Positions 26,400 through 35,673 of a stretch of 64,000 nt of DNA are shown here, piece after piece; position 1 is the stretch's first letter, and each line of letters starts with the position of its first letter. The translations under genes were made by a program, and so were the position numbers. The notes under the pieces are model-generated. The model was not told where the DNA came from. It did not search any database and saw only the letters and a list, made by a program, of their open reading frames with translations. Source of the stretch: Roseinatronobacter monicus (GTDB lineage: Bacteria; Pseudomonadota; Alphaproteobacteria; Rhodobacterales; Rhodobacteraceae); the NCBI RefSeq assembly GCF_006716865.1, contig NZ_VFPT01000001.1:1111001-1175000 (forward strand), written 5' to 3'.

Positions 26400-27197
26400 T
26401 TACAAATCCAGTGTCAGAACCATGCCATCAAAGGCAGGCGTGACATGGGCCGGGGTTTCAGCGGCAACTGTGGCATAATCCAGATCGACATGCATGTTTG
26501 TCAGCACGGCCTGTGCGGGCTTGGCCTGTGCGATCCAGTCCAATGCCATATCCAGATGCGCATGGGTCGGATGCGGCGTGCGGCGCAGCGCATCCACAAT
26601 CCAGATATCAAGCCCCTCCAGCATGGGCCAGCTTTCCGGGTAAATTGTCACCACATCGGGTGTATAGGCCAGCCCTCCCACGCGGAATCCCAGCGCGTCG
26701 ATCGTGCCATGATTCAGGCGCATCGGGTGCAGGACAAGTGGGCCACCAGCACCCTCAATCGTGATCGCGCCGTCAATCGTGTGCATATCCAGAATAGGCG
26801 GATAGGGCGAGCCTGCGGGCTGCGTGAACGCATATCCAAAGCGTGAATAAAGCGCATCCTGCGTGGCCCCATCTGCCCAGACGGCCAGCCGTTCGCGGGT
26901 GTTGAACACAATCTGGCGCAGATCGTCGATGCCATGCACATGATCGGCATGCGCATGGGTAAAAACCACCGCATCCAGCCGCCCGACACCGGCATCCAGC
27001 AGTTGCGCGCGCATATCAGGCGAGGTGTCGATCAGCACTTGCGTGCGCCCTGTGTCGGACACCCGCTCCAGCAGTAGCGAGCAGCGGCGGCGGGTGTTGC
27101 GCGGATTATCGGGGTCGCATGCGCCCCAATGCCCGCCCAGACGCGGCACCCCGCCTGAAGACCCACAGCCCAGAATTGTTGCGTGTAACTTGGCCAT
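26400..27197 (-). CDS. MBL-fold metallo-hydrolase (PhnP-like)
   Basis: 265 residues. The metal-binding motif is HAHADHVHGIDD (about 80-91), H-x-H-x-D-H. The opening ATILGCGSSGGVPRLGGHWGACDP is typical of the PhnP-like cyclic-phosphodiesterase group. Further ligands are likely H187 region (MRLNHG) and the C-terminal histidine in TNMHVDLDY. It probably cleaves a phosphodiester or cyclic phosphate. The start overlaps the tatD stop by one base (TGATG), and the pair is widely conserved in alphaproteobacteria. Confidence 0.88.
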   Translation of the reverse strand: MAKLHATILGCGSSGGVPRLGGHWGACDPDNPRNTRRRCSLLLERVSDTGRTQVLIDTSPDMRAQLLDAGVGRLDAVVFTHAHADHVHGIDDLRQIVFNTRERLAVWADGATQDALYSRFGYAFTQPAGSPYPPILDMHTIDGAITIEGAGGPLVLHPMRLNHGTIDALGFRVGGLAYTPDVVTIYPESWPMLEGLDIWIVDALRRTPHPTHAHLDMALDWIAQAKPAQAVLTNMHVDLDYATVAAETPAHVTPAFDGMVLTLDL

Positions 27198-27982
27198 CAG
27201 GCAGCCTTCCAGAACAGGCGGTCAAAATTGGCCGAGGTCGCGGCAGCAAAGGTGGCCAGATCCAAGCCGAACAGATCCGCGCCCATTTGGGCCGTGTGGA
27301 CGGTATAGGCTGGCTCATTGCGCTTGCCGCGATAGGGGGGCGGGGCCAGATAGGGGGCGTCGGTTTCCACAAGAATACGGTCCAGCGGCGCAGCGGCGAA
27401 AATCTCGCGCAAGGCACCGCTTTTGGGAAAGGCCGCGATGCCGGACATGGACAAATAAAAGCCCAACTCCAGCGCCGCTTGTGCCAGCGCCGCACTGGAT
27501 GAGAAGCAATGCATCACGCAGGTATATACGCCCGCGCGGTATTCTTCCGTCAGGATGCGCGCCATGTCATCATCGGCGTCGCGCGCATGAATGATCAGCG
27601 GCAAGCCGGTCTGGCGCGCGGCCTCAATATGGCGGCGCAGGCTGTCTTGCTGTGCCTGCATGCTGTCAGCGGTGTAATGATAATCCAGCCCCGATTCGCC
27701 GATGCCCACCATTTTCGGATGTGCGGCAAGCGCCACCAATTGCTCGACTGTGACCATAGGCTCGCTTACCACGCTCATCGGGTGGGTGCCCGCAGCGAAG
27801 TAAACGCCCTCATAGGATTCCGCGATGGTTTGCACCTGCGGCAACGAGCGCAACTTGGTACAGATCGTGACCATGCGTGTCACGCCAGCGGCGCGCGCGC
27901 GCTCAATGACACTGTCAATCTCGTCTGCCAGTTGCGGGAAATCGAGATGGCAGTGGCTGTCAACGATCTGGGGCAGGGACAT
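27197..27982 (-). CDS. tatD: TatD-family metal-dependent DNase
   Basis: 261 residues. Metal-binding residues are in VDSHCHLDF (about 7-15), E94 region (GIGESGLDYHY), H-x-H pair IIHARDADD and VMHCFSSS, and the final aspartate in LVETDAPYLAP. TatD proteins act as 3'-5' DNases in DNA repair or on tRNA fragments. It sits 21 nt downstream of holB and overlaps the MBL hydrolase, the usual order tmk-holB-tatD-MBL. Confidence 0.93.
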   Translation of the reverse strand: MSLPQIVDSHCHLDFPQLADEIDSVIERARAAGVTRMVTICTKLRSLPQVQTIAESYEGVYFAAGTHPMSVVSEPMVTVEQLVALAAHPKMVGIGESGLDYHYTADSMQAQQDSLRRHIEAARQTGLPLIIHARDADDDMARILTEEYRAGVYTCVMHCFSSSAALAQAALELGFYLSMSGIAAFPKSGALREIFAAAPLDRILVETDAPYLAPPPYRGKRNEPAYTVHTAQMGADLFGLDLATFAAATSANFDRLFWKAA

Positions 27983-28003
27983 GAACTCTCCGGGTGTCGG
28001 GGG

Positions 28004-29113
28004 TCAGAGGAATTTGCGCGCCTCTGCTTCGGTCTGCAACACCATATCGAGCACCAATGCGGCAGGGTCAAGGTTGACCGCACGCCCGTGTCGCGCTCGT
28101 GCGCCGAGGCTTTGGCTTAAACCTGCATAAGCGCGGGCGGCATCGGCATGGGGCGCAAGGCGGGAAAAGAGCGCCGCTTCGCCCGGAACAGCCTCGGGGC
28201 CGGGGCCGGTAATGCCCGCGCGCGCCAACCGTGCCATGAACAGGTCAAACAGGGTCAGGATCATGGAAAAGCGGGCCTCATTGGCCTTGCCCGCAGCACT
28301 TTCGGCAAGCTTCAGCACCGCTTGCCGGTCAACCTGTGGCAAGCCTTGAAAAATGGCCACAAGGCTGGCGTAAATCTCAATTCCGCCCGCTTGGGCCAGC
28401 GTGATCGCCGCCCCGACAGAGCCGCTGGACAGCTCCGACAACGCAGCACTGTCCGCCTCTACCCCGGCTTGCGCCAATGCGGCCCCCATATCGTCCGCGC
28501 CCAAAGGTGTCAGCCGCAATTCGCGGCAGCGCGACCGGATGGTGGGCAGTAGGCGCGAGGGTTGATGTGCGACCAGCAAAAGCGTTGCGCGCGCAGGCGG
28601 TTCTTCCAGCGCTTTCAGAAGGGCATTTGCCGCGTTCGGGTTCATTTCATCGGCGGCATCAATGATGACCACCCGCCGCCCGCCATCGGGCGCGCTCAGC
28701 CCGAAGAAACCTTGCAGTTTGCGCATGACATCCACTGTGATGTCGCGCTTGAGGTTGCCCTTGTCATCATGCCCGCGCCGGATGACCAGCAGCCCGCCAT
28801 CCGCACCGGCATGTAGGCGGCGCGCAACGGCGTGATCGTCGGGAATATCCAGCGTCAAGGGCGGCTCTGGGGCGAACATGCCGCCATCCTGCGCAGGCTG
28901 TGCCAGCAAGAACCGCGCAAGCCGCCACGCAAGCGTGGCCTTGCCGACCCCGCGCGGCCCACATAAAAGCCAGCCATGATGCAGTCTGCCGGAATTATAA
29001 GCTTGCAGAAAAGCGGCTTCAGCTTCGTGCTGCCCAAACAGCACGGGGGTTTCGCGCGGATGCGGTGCCCCTTCGATCTGGTCGGGGGTGGGCAGATCGG
29101 CGCGCTCGTTCAT
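28004..29113 (-). CDS. holB: DNA polymerase III delta' subunit
   Basis: 369 residues. It is the clamp-loader delta' subunit. The AAA+ fold has a P-loop-like GPRGVGKATLAWRLARFLL (about 52-70) and the sensor region NALLKALEEPPARATLLLVAHQPSRLLPTIRSRC. The loop ends in GVGKAT, and the zinc-binding cysteines of DnaX are absent, which fits delta' rather than tau/gamma. The start overlaps the tmk stop by 4 nt. It is longer than the E. coli protein, as is usual in this order. Confidence 0.93.
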   Translation of the reverse strand: MNERADLPTPDQIEGAPHPRETPVLFGQHEAEAAFLQAYNSGRLHHGWLLCGPRGVGKATLAWRLARFLLAQPAQDGGMFAPEPPLTLDIPDDHAVARRLHAGADGGLLVIRRGHDDKGNLKRDITVDVMRKLQGFFGLSAPDGGRRVVIIDAADEMNPNAANALLKALEEPPARATLLLVAHQPSRLLPTIRSRCRELRLTPLGADDMGAALAQAGVEADSAALSELSSGSVGAAITLAQAGGIEIYASLVAIFQGLPQVDRQAVLKLAESAAGKANEARFSMILTLFDLFMARLARAGITGPGPEAVPGEAALFSRLAPHADAARAYAGLSQSLGARARHGRAVNLDPAALVLDMVLQTEAEARKFL

Positions 29114-29757
29114 GTGGCGCGCACATCAAGCCAGTCGCGCATATGTGCCATGATATCCTCGGCGACGACATCCTGCGGGCGCGCACCATCAATCACGCAG
29201 ATACGCTCTGGCTGTGCCTTGGCCAGATCCAGAAACCCCGCGCGCAAAGCTGTCTGAAACCCTGCGCCCAGTTCTTCAAAACGGTCCTCGCCCGAGTGGC
29301 GCGCAAGTCCGCGTGTCAATGCGGCATCCGGGTCCATGTCGATCAGGAATGTCAGGTCTGGCTCGATGCCGATGACCAGATCATGCAGCTTGTCCACAAG
29401 CGGGCGCAAGCTGGCGCGGGCGGCACCCTGATAGACGCGTGTGGAATCGGCGAACCTGTCGCTGATGACGATGCGTCCGGCCGCCAGCGCAGGGCGGATA
29501 GTTTTTTCCAGATGATCCCGCCTTGCGGCGTTGAACAGCAATATCTCGGTTTCGGCTGACCACCGCTCTGGCGCGCCCTCGACCAGAAGGCGGCGGATTT
29601 CTTCGGCACCCGCCGCACCCCCCGGTTCACGGGTCAGAACGATATCATGTCCCTGCTTTTGCAACCCGTCAGCCAAGGCGCGCGCCTGCGTCGATTTGCC
29701 AGACCCGTCAATCCCCTCAAAGCTGACAAAGACGCCTGCGTGCGCTGCCTGTGTCAT
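29110..29757 (-). CDS. tmk: Thymidylate kinase
   Basis: 215 residues. It phosphorylates dTMP to dTDP. The P-loop is FEGIDGSGKSTQ (13-24). LTREPGG (about 40) is the DR/TREPGG motif. ISDRFADSTRVYQGAAR carries the DR(Y/F) motif, and the LID is near LARHSGEDRFE. It starts 2 nt after the dacA stop and overlaps holB by 4 nt, so dacA-tmk-holB are transcribed together. Confidence 0.96.
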   Translation of the reverse strand: MTQAAHAGVFVSFEGIDGSGKSTQARALADGLQKQGHDIVLTREPGGAAGAEEIRRLLVEGAPERWSAETEILLFNAARRDHLEKTIRPALAAGRIVISDRFADSTRVYQGAARASLRPLVDKLHDLVIGIEPDLTFLIDMDPDAALTRGLARHSGEDRFEELGAGFQTALRAGFLDLAKAQPERICVIDGARPQDVVAEDIMAHMRDWLDVRAT

Positions 29758-29759
29758 GC

Positions 29760-30944
29760 CTAGTTCATCGCCTCGCGCGCCGTGCCCATGACCATGCCCA
29801 GCAGACGCTGCGCAGAGGCGGTCGCGCGCACCGCAAAGCCACCCTCGGCCACATCGGCGCCTGCCACCAATGGCAGCCGAGTCTCGCCCATCTCTGGAAT
29901 ATCTATGATCAGCGTGCCAAGTTCATCGCCCGCTGCAATCGGTGCGGGCAGGGGGCTTTCATACACCACCCGCGCGTCAAAATTGCGCGAACCGATTGCC
30001 GGAACCAGAAGCTCCGCGCTTTCGGACAGCACAAGGGGCACAGACTGGTTCTCGCCCAGCCAGACAGGGGCTTCGGCCATGACCGTGCCTGCTTCGCCGA
30101 TGCTGACCATGGCAAATTGCCGGAAGGCCCAGTTGATGATCGCCTCGGCTTCCTGCACACGCGCGCGCTCACTGTCCAAGCCGCCAAAGGCAAAGACGAT
30201 GCGCCGCTCTCCTTGCTGCACAGAGCCTGTCAGCGAATACCCCGCCGCCGAAGTAAAGCCGGTTTTCAGCCCGTCCAGCCCGACACCTGCCCCCAACAAA
30301 GGCACGCGGTTGGGTTGGGTGATCCCGCTCCATGTGAATTCGGGTTCTGACAGATAGGAGTAATACTGCGGGTAATTGGTGATGATATGTTCGGCCAATA
30401 TGCCCAGATCGCGCTTGGACATCAGATGATCCGGGTGGGGCCAGCCAGAGGAATTGACCAGCGTTGTGTTGCGCATACCCAATTCGCGCGCGCGCCGGGT
30501 GGCCAGTTGGGCGAATGCTTCCTCGGTGCCAGCCAGCCCTTCGGCCACAACAACGGTTGCATCATTGCCCGAAAGCACTGCAATTCCGCGGATCAGGTCT
30601 TCGGCTGTGGGCCGGTCGGTCGGTTCCAGAAACATGCGCGAGCCGCCCATCTGATAGGCGCGTTCGGACACGGTAAAGGTTGTTTCAAGCGTTGTGCGGT
30701 CATCCTCGATGGCCTCGAACAGCATCAGCAGTGTCATCAGCTTGGACATAGAGGCAGGCGGCAGCGGCACATCCGCGGCCTTGTCCAGCAAAACCGTGCC
30801 TGTCCGCAGGTCGCGGACATAGGCCGATGTTGCGTTGGTTTCAAAACCACCAACAGTTTGCGCCGCAGCCTGACCAGACAGGCCAAATACTGCAACGATG
30901 GCACCCGCGCTGACGGCTATCGCCTGCCTAAGACCCTTGTGCAT
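29760..30944 (-). CDS. dacA: D-alanyl-D-alanine carboxypeptidase (penicillin-binding protein 5/6 type)
   Basis: 394 residues from ATG 30944 (GGGGAA upstream), with a signal peptide cleaved after about QAAAQ (29). It trims the terminal D-Ala from peptidoglycan stem peptides in the periplasm. Catalytic motifs are S65-M-S-K68, S125-G-N127 and K227-T-G229. The C-terminal PBP5_C-type beta domain (about 275-370) is followed by an amphipathic end (AQRLLGMVMGTAREAMN) that probably anchors it to the membrane. It directly follows a SPOR lipoprotein gene, 28 nt away. Confidence 0.95.
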   Translation of the reverse strand: MHKGLRQAIAVSAGAIVAVFGLSGQAAAQTVGGFETNATSAYVRDLRTGTVLLDKAADVPLPPASMSKLMTLLMLFEAIEDDRTTLETTFTVSERAYQMGGSRMFLEPTDRPTAEDLIRGIAVLSGNDATVVVAEGLAGTEEAFAQLATRRARELGMRNTTLVNSSGWPHPDHLMSKRDLGILAEHIITNYPQYYSYLSEPEFTWSGITQPNRVPLLGAGVGLDGLKTGFTSAAGYSLTGSVQQGERRIVFAFGGLDSERARVQEAEAIINWAFRQFAMVSIGEAGTVMAEAPVWLGENQSVPLVLSESAELLVPAIGSRNFDARVVYESPLPAPIAAGDELGTLIIDIPEMGETRLPLVAGADVAEGGFAVRATASAQRLLGMVMGTAREAMN

Positions 30945-30972
30945 TTCTTTTCCCCAAAAGCTGACGTCGTGT

Positions 30973-31992
30973 TTATCTGCGCACTGTGTAGGCGTCATTA
31001 AAGCCCAGCGACTTGACGCGTGCAAGCATCTGGCTTTGCTCGGCCTGTGTCTGGGCCGGACCAATGACGACGCGCCAAAATGCGTTGCCCTGTGTGCGTC
31101 CTTCGACCACGCGCGCTGTCAATCCTGCATTCCGCGCCATGGTTTCGGCATTGCCCGCATTCGCTTCAACGCTGAAGATACCCAACTGGATGAAAGGCCG
31201 CTCCAATGTCGAGGTGGCCTGAGCTTGCGCTTGCGGTACCGCAGGCGGCGCGTCGGCGACAGCGGGTTCCTGAGCGGCGGTCGGCGCTTGTGTCTGTGTT
31301 GGCGCTGCCGCTTGGGCAATTGGTTCGTCCAGTGGCTGCGTCTCTATGCCTTGAATCTCAGGCTCGGCAGGGGCACTGCGCCCGAATAGCCGTCCAAGAA
31401 AGCCACCGCGCGGCTGCTCCTGTTGCGGCTGGGCTTGCGTTGTGACCATCGGTTGTTCTGATGCTTCTGCCTGATCCGGGCTGCTGGTCTGCGCCATCTC
31501 GGTGGGCGCGCTGCCTTGGGCAGACGGGGTATCGGATGTCGGTTCTGCACTGGCGGGGCCGCCGGTGTCGATGTCTTCGCTTCTCAGCGCAACCACTTCA
31601 ATCTCGGTCGGGGCGCCCGCCAGTATGCCAATCGCGTTGGCTGCTTCTGCGGATACCTGAAAAGCGGGGCCGGGATTCATCCGCTCGCGCCGAAACAGCG
31701 CGCCGATGGTTTCCTGTCCGTTGGCGGTGTTGCGGATGATGACACGCTCGGGCGATTGCGCATCAGGGTGTGCAACCCATGCGCCGCCAAGGGATGGCCG
31801 CCCATCCCACAATGCTGGCTCTCGCTTCGAGAATACGCTGGCATCCTCAACGTCGCGCTCGACGACTTGTCCGCCGCGCGATGCGATAGCACCCCCGCCA
31901 GAACTAGAGGAGTTGCTGCCATCCATACAGGCCGCAAGACTTACACTTACAATGAGCCCGAGGCCCAGAAACCGATACCTGACACTGCGCAT
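30973..31992 (-). CDS. SPOR-domain lipoprotein (RlpA-like C-terminus)
   Basis: 339 residues. The signal peptide ends in the lipobox SLAAC (C22), followed by a serine/glycine-rich stretch. A folded segment (about 45-135) contains WVAHPDAQSPERVIIRN and GQETIGALFRRERMNPGPAFQVS, resembling the double-psi barrel region of RlpA-type proteins. A long A/Q/P/T-rich linker (about 140-255) leads to a C-terminal SPOR domain (FIQLGIFSVEANAGNAETMARNAG). It probably binds septal peptidoglycan from the outer membrane and works with the downstream carboxypeptidase. Confidence 0.85.
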   Translation of the reverse strand: MRSVRYRFLGLGLIVSVSLAACMDGSNSSSSGGGAIASRGGQVVERDVEDASVFSKREPALWDGRPSLGGAWVAHPDAQSPERVIIRNTANGQETIGALFRRERMNPGPAFQVSAEAANAIGILAGAPTEIEVVALRSEDIDTGGPASAEPTSDTPSAQGSAPTEMAQTSSPDQAEASEQPMVTTQAQPQQEQPRGGFLGRLFGRSAPAEPEIQGIETQPLDEPIAQAAAPTQTQAPTAAQEPAVADAPPAVPQAQAQATSTLERPFIQLGIFSVEANAGNAETMARNAGLTARVVEGRTQGNAFWRVVIGPAQTQAEQSQMLARVKSLGFNDAYTVRR

Positions 31993-32181
31993 TCTGCCTC
32001 TCTCCGCATTCTAAACGTCCTGATCTGGTGTCAGGTTTGCGCAGACCCTTGCCTGCGGTGGAAATATCCTACACCAATCACCGGCTTTCGACAGCCCATA
32101 AAGCAATAACTTGTCTTTCAATGGCACATTGTAGCGAGGGTGTGATCAATGCGAAACCGTACGTTTGCGTGACCCGAGAAA
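31993..32181. other. Upstream region of the SPOR lipoprotein gene
   Basis: About 190 bp between the nadE stop and the SPOR lipoprotein start. It is AT-richer near 32090-32170 and should hold the promoter of the SPOR-dacA-tmk-holB transcript. No clear -35/-10 pair or operator is assigned. Confidence 0.3.
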
Positions 32182-33840
32182 TTAACGCGTATCGCGCCAC
32201 CGGTTGACCAGCGGATAGCGGCGGTCCAGCCATAGGGCCCGCATGGTCAGTCTTGGCCCCGGTGCTGCCTGATGACGCTTCCATTCCGAGATATAGATCA
32301 GGTGCTCGACCCGTTTCACCGTGGCTTGGTCATACCCCTGTGCCACCAGTTCACCGACCGACATGTCCTGCTCCATCAGCGCCTCAAGAATGGCGTCAAG
32401 TTCGGGATAGGGGGGCAGGCTGTCATCGTCGCGTTGATCGGCGCGCAATTCGGCAGACGGGGGCTTGTCGATGATACGGGGCGGGATCACCTCGCCCGCA
32501 GGGCCTGCCATCCAGTCGCGGTGATTGGCATTGCGCCAGCGGCATGTCTCGAACACGCGGGTTTTATACAGATCCTTGATCGGGTTATAGCCGCCATTCA
32601 TGTCGCCATAGATGGTTGCATAGCCGACAGCGAGTTCGGATTTGTTGCCAGTCGTCAGCAACAGCGCACCCGTCTTGTTGGACAGAGCCATTAACAGCGT
32701 GCCGCGCAGGCGCGACTGGATGTTTTCTTCGGTCACATCGGGGGCCAACCCGGCAAAAAGCGGGCCAAGTGCCCCTTCGACCGCAGCGCGTGGCCCTTCT
32801 ATGCTGATCTCATCCAGCTTGCAGCCCAGACGCCGCGCCAGATCAGCGGCATCTTCCAGACTGTGCGGTGAGGTGTATTCCGAAGGCAGCATCAAACAAT
32901 GCACATTTTCCGCGCCGATGGCATCCGCCGCGATCACGGCGACCAGTGCCGAATCAATACCGCCTGACAACCCCAGCACAACCTTCGAGAACCCCGATTT
33001 GCGCAAATAATCGCCAAGGCCCACGACCATTGCGCGGTAATCCTGTTCCCAAGTGTCGGGCAGATGCGCTCTGGCTCCGGGTTCGGCGCGCCATCCGTCC
33101 AAACCCCTGATGAAATCCACCGTGGCGAGGGCTTCTTCATGGGCGGGCAGTTGCAAGGCAAGCTGTCCACCGGGATTGAGCACGAAGCTGGCACCGTCAA
33201 AAACCTGATCGTCCTGCCCGCCGACAAGGTTCAGATAGATCAGCGGCAGGCCCGTCTCGACCACGCGCGCGACCATATGTGTCATGCGGGTATCATAGCG
33301 CGCGCGCGCATAGGGCGACCCATTGGGCACAAGCAGCAATTCCGCCCCCGATTCTGCCTGCGCTTCGGCCACATCTTCCAGCCACGCATCTTCGCAGATG
33401 GGCGAGCCGATGCGAATGGGGCCTGCACGGTAGGGGCCAGAAATCTCGCCCGATGAAAATAGCCGCTTTTCATCGAACACAGAAGTATTGGGCAGATGAT
33501 GCTTGCGGATTACGGCGGATATTTTCCCACCCGACAGAATGGCCCAGCAGTTGAACAGCGCGCCATCTTGCACCAAGGGCACGCCAATGCCCATAATCGG
33601 CCCCTCGGCGCAATCGCGCGCCAGAGTGTCCAGCGCATCGCGCAGATCGGCCTGAAAGGCAGACCGCCAGACCAGATCCTGTGTCTGATAGCCAGACAGG
33701 AACATTTCCGGCAGCGCCACCATATCCGCGCCAGCCGATTTTGCCTGATCCCACGCATCACGCGCTTTCGCGGCATTGCCGGGAATGTCGCCCAAAGTCG
33801 GGTTAAGTTGTGCAAGGGTCAGTCGGAAGCGGTCAGACAT
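32182..33840 (-). CDS. nadE: Glutamine-dependent NAD+ synthetase
   Basis: 552 residues from ATG 33840 (GAAGG upstream). It makes NAD from deamido-NAD using ammonia from glutamine. The N-terminal nitrilase-like glutaminase domain (about 1-260) has the Glu in ALPEMFLSGYQ, the Lys in RKHHLPNTSVFDE and the Cys in PICEDAW. The C-terminal synthetase has the PP-loop LGLSGGIDSALV (about 285-296), LTTGNKSELAVGYATIYGDMNGGYNP and the end motif YISEWKRHQAAPGPRLT. It diverges from the MORN gene. Confidence 0.96.
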   Translation of the reverse strand: MSDRFRLTLAQLNPTLGDIPGNAAKARDAWDQAKSAGADMVALPEMFLSGYQTQDLVWRSAFQADLRDALDTLARDCAEGPIMGIGVPLVQDGALFNCWAILSGGKISAVIRKHHLPNTSVFDEKRLFSSGEISGPYRAGPIRIGSPICEDAWLEDVAEAQAESGAELLLVPNGSPYARARYDTRMTHMVARVVETGLPLIYLNLVGGQDDQVFDGASFVLNPGGQLALQLPAHEEALATVDFIRGLDGWRAEPGARAHLPDTWEQDYRAMVVGLGDYLRKSGFSKVVLGLSGGIDSALVAVIAADAIGAENVHCLMLPSEYTSPHSLEDAADLARRLGCKLDEISIEGPRAAVEGALGPLFAGLAPDVTEENIQSRLRGTLLMALSNKTGALLLTTGNKSELAVGYATIYGDMNGGYNPIKDLYKTRVFETCRWRNANHRDWMAGPAGEVIPPRIIDKPPSAELRADQRDDDSLPPYPELDAILEALMEQDMSVGELVAQGYDQATVKRVEHLIYISEWKRHQAAPGPRLTMRALWLDRRYPLVNRWRDTR

Positions 33841-34060
33841 GAAATCGGGCCTTCGCGGGCAAACATTCTGCCCCACATATCATGCTGACCGTCCAAGGAA
33901 AGGGGGCGGTGCCGCGCCAGGTGAAACAGTGTCGCAAGGACGGGCATAGTGCGGGTCCGCGCGTCGCGCGGTGCGGGGCAGACGTCTTGGTGGCCAAAGC
34001 CCTTGCCAGCCCGCGCGCCTCGCAATAGGCTTATAGCCAAAATACAGGGAGATCTGCGTC
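33841..34060. promoter_or_regulatory. Divergent promoter region between nadE and the MORN gene
   Basis: About 220 bp separate the two divergent starts, so both promoters must lie here. I see no confident -35/-10 pair. The MORN start is preceded by AGGGAGATCTGCGTC, a good ribosome binding site. Confidence 0.4.
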
Positions 34061-35473
34061 ATGTCCTCAGGCAATGATGTAACACGTGCGCTTGTTCTTG
34101 CGATGGGGTTGGGCCTTGCGCTGCCTGCCTTTGCACAAACTGACGGGCTTATGACCCGTCAGTATGAGGATGGCGGCATCTATGAAGGTGAATTCCGCGA
34201 CGGGTTGCAGCATGGCGAGGGCACATATCGTTTGCCCAATGGCTTTGAATACACTGGCGAATGGGTCGATGGCGAGATCAGTGGCACAGGCATTGCGCGC
34301 TACCCCTCCGGCGCGATCTATGAGGGGACGTTTGCCGCAGGCAGGCCGCATGGCACTGGAAAGATGACCTTTGCGGATGGGTCCACCTATGAAGGGGCAT
34401 GGATCGAAGGGCGCATCGAGGGCGAGGGCGAGCGGCGCTTTGCCAATGACTCGGTCTTTGTTGGCAGCTTTGTCGATGGCCAGCCCCATGGCGAGGGCGT
34501 TCTGACCCGACCAGACGGCTACCGCTATGAGGGCGGCTGGGTTGAGGGGCTGCGCGAAGGAACCGGGCGCATCACATATGTTGATGAGACCGTCTATGAA
34601 GGCGAGATGCTTGCAGACCAACGCCACGGCATGGGGGTGCTGACCAACCCTGACGGCTTGCGCTATGAAGGTGAGTGGCGCGAGGGGCAGTTGCACGGTG
34701 AAGGCGAGTTGCGTCAGGTCAATGGCGATGTCTATACCGGCACGTTCCGCGCTGGGCTGCGCGATGGTGCCGGTCAGGTCACGCAAGCTGATGGTCTGGT
34801 ATTTGAGGGCACATTTGTCAGTGACATGCGCGAAGGTGAAGGGCGTCTGAGCGGGCCGGACGGATATCTGTATGAGGGCACATGGGTTGCCGGTCAGATC
34901 GAGGGCGAGGGCCGTTTGGAACAGCCCGACGGTTCGGTCTATGTCGGGCAATTCCGGGCAGGCCTGCCAGATGGCACCGGCGAGATCACCTATGCCGACG
35001 GCGCCACCTATGAGGGCGAATGGCGCGAAGGCCAGTTTCACGGCGAAGGGCGCGCGGTTTTTGCTGACGGGTCAGTCTATGAGGGCGGCTTTGTTCAAGG
35101 GCTGTCCGAAGGGCAGGGCGTCATGACTTTTGCAGATGGGCGCGTCTATACTGGCGATTTCGCAGGGGGTGAATTGCACGGTGAGGGTGAAATGACCTAC
35201 CCCGACGGGTCGGTCTATCAGGGCCAGTTTACCGAAGGCGCGCGCCAAGGGCAGGGCCGGATCGAGTTGGCAGACGGGTTTGTCTATGAGGGCGAATGGT
35301 CCGGCGGTCAGATTACCGGCGAAGGCATTGCCACCTATGCGACTGGCGATGTCTATGAAGGCGAGTTTCTGGATGGCCAGCGCAGTGGCCGCGGCGTGCT
35401 GCGTTACGCCACTGGCGAGGTGTTGTCCGGCGATTGGGAAGACGGGCAAATGACAGTGCGCGATGGAGACTGA
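34061..35473 (+). CDS. Exported MORN-repeat protein
   Basis: 470 residues. A signal peptide (hydrophobic stretch about 10-24, cleavage near PAFAQ) is followed by about 19 tandem MORN units of 23 residues from residue 38 to the end. A typical unit is [19 protein letters not shown] plus four residues. No catalytic domain is attached. MORN arrays form long flat beta structures that bind lipids or proteins in other systems. Predicted location is periplasm or outer face. The family is strongly acidic here (many D and E). Function unknown; the following DUF2256 gene starts 35 nt after its stop. Confidence 0.88.
   Translation: MSSGNDVTRALVLAMGLGLALPAFAQTDGLMTRQYEDGGIYEGEFRDGLQHGEGTYRLPNGFEYTGEWVDGEISGTGIARYPSGAIYEGTFAAGRPHGTGKMTFADGSTYEGAWIEGRIEGEGERRFANDSVFVGSFVDGQPHGEGVLTRPDGYRYEGGWVEGLREGTGRITYVDETVYEGEMLADQRHGMGVLTNPDGLRYEGEWREGQLHGEGELRQVNGDVYTGTFRAGLRDGAGQVTQADGLVFEGTFVSDMREGEGRLSGPDGYLYEGTWVAGQIEGEGRLEQPDGSVYVGQFRAGLPDGTGEITYADGATYEGEWREGQFHGEGRAVFADGSVYEGGFVQGLSEGQGVMTFADGRVYTGDFAGGELHGEGEMTYPDGSVYQGQFTEGARQGQGRIELADGFVYEGEWSGGQITGEGIATYATGDVYEGEFLDGQRSGRGVLRYATGEVLSGDWEDGQMTVRDGD
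34172..35464 (+). repeat. About 19 tandem 69-bp coding repeats (MORN)
   Basis: The repeat period is 69 bp (23 codons), in phase throughout, with TATGAGGGC-like codons recurring at each unit. The units differ at many synonymous and coding positions, so they are old rather than freshly duplicated. Confidence 0.85.
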
Positions 35474-35508
35474 GCGCCGCCGCTGTCAACTTGGGCACAA
35501 GTGATCTG

Positions 35509-35670
35509 ATGCCCAAGATGCGCCGCAAATCCGAGCTTGCCGAAAAGGTATGCGCCGCGTGTGGCCGCCCGTTTACGTGGCGCAAGAAATGGGCGCACGT
35601 CTGGGACGAGGTGCGTTATTGCTCTGACAGGTGCCGCACTGAAGGGCGGCGAGCGCGCCCAAAGGACTAG
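35509..35670 (+). CDS. DUF2256-domain zinc-ribbon protein
   Basis: 53 residues from ATG 35509. The sequence [15 protein letters not shown] then VRYCSDRCR matches the DUF2256 pattern, with four cysteines (C-x2-C and C-x3-C) that should hold one zinc. The length is normal for the family. Function is unknown; these proteins are often found near photolyase or cryptochrome genes, but none is seen here. It lies 35 nt after the MORN gene and may share its transcript. Confidence 0.88.
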   Translation: MPKMRRKSELAEKVCAACGRPFTWRKKWAHVWDEVRYCSDRCRTEGRRARPKD

Positions 35671-35673
35671 CCC

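Noticed and set aside
34067..35041. Minus-strand 324-codon frame over the MORN gene
   Set aside because: It is the antisense shadow of the repeat array; its own repeats merely mirror the MORN units.
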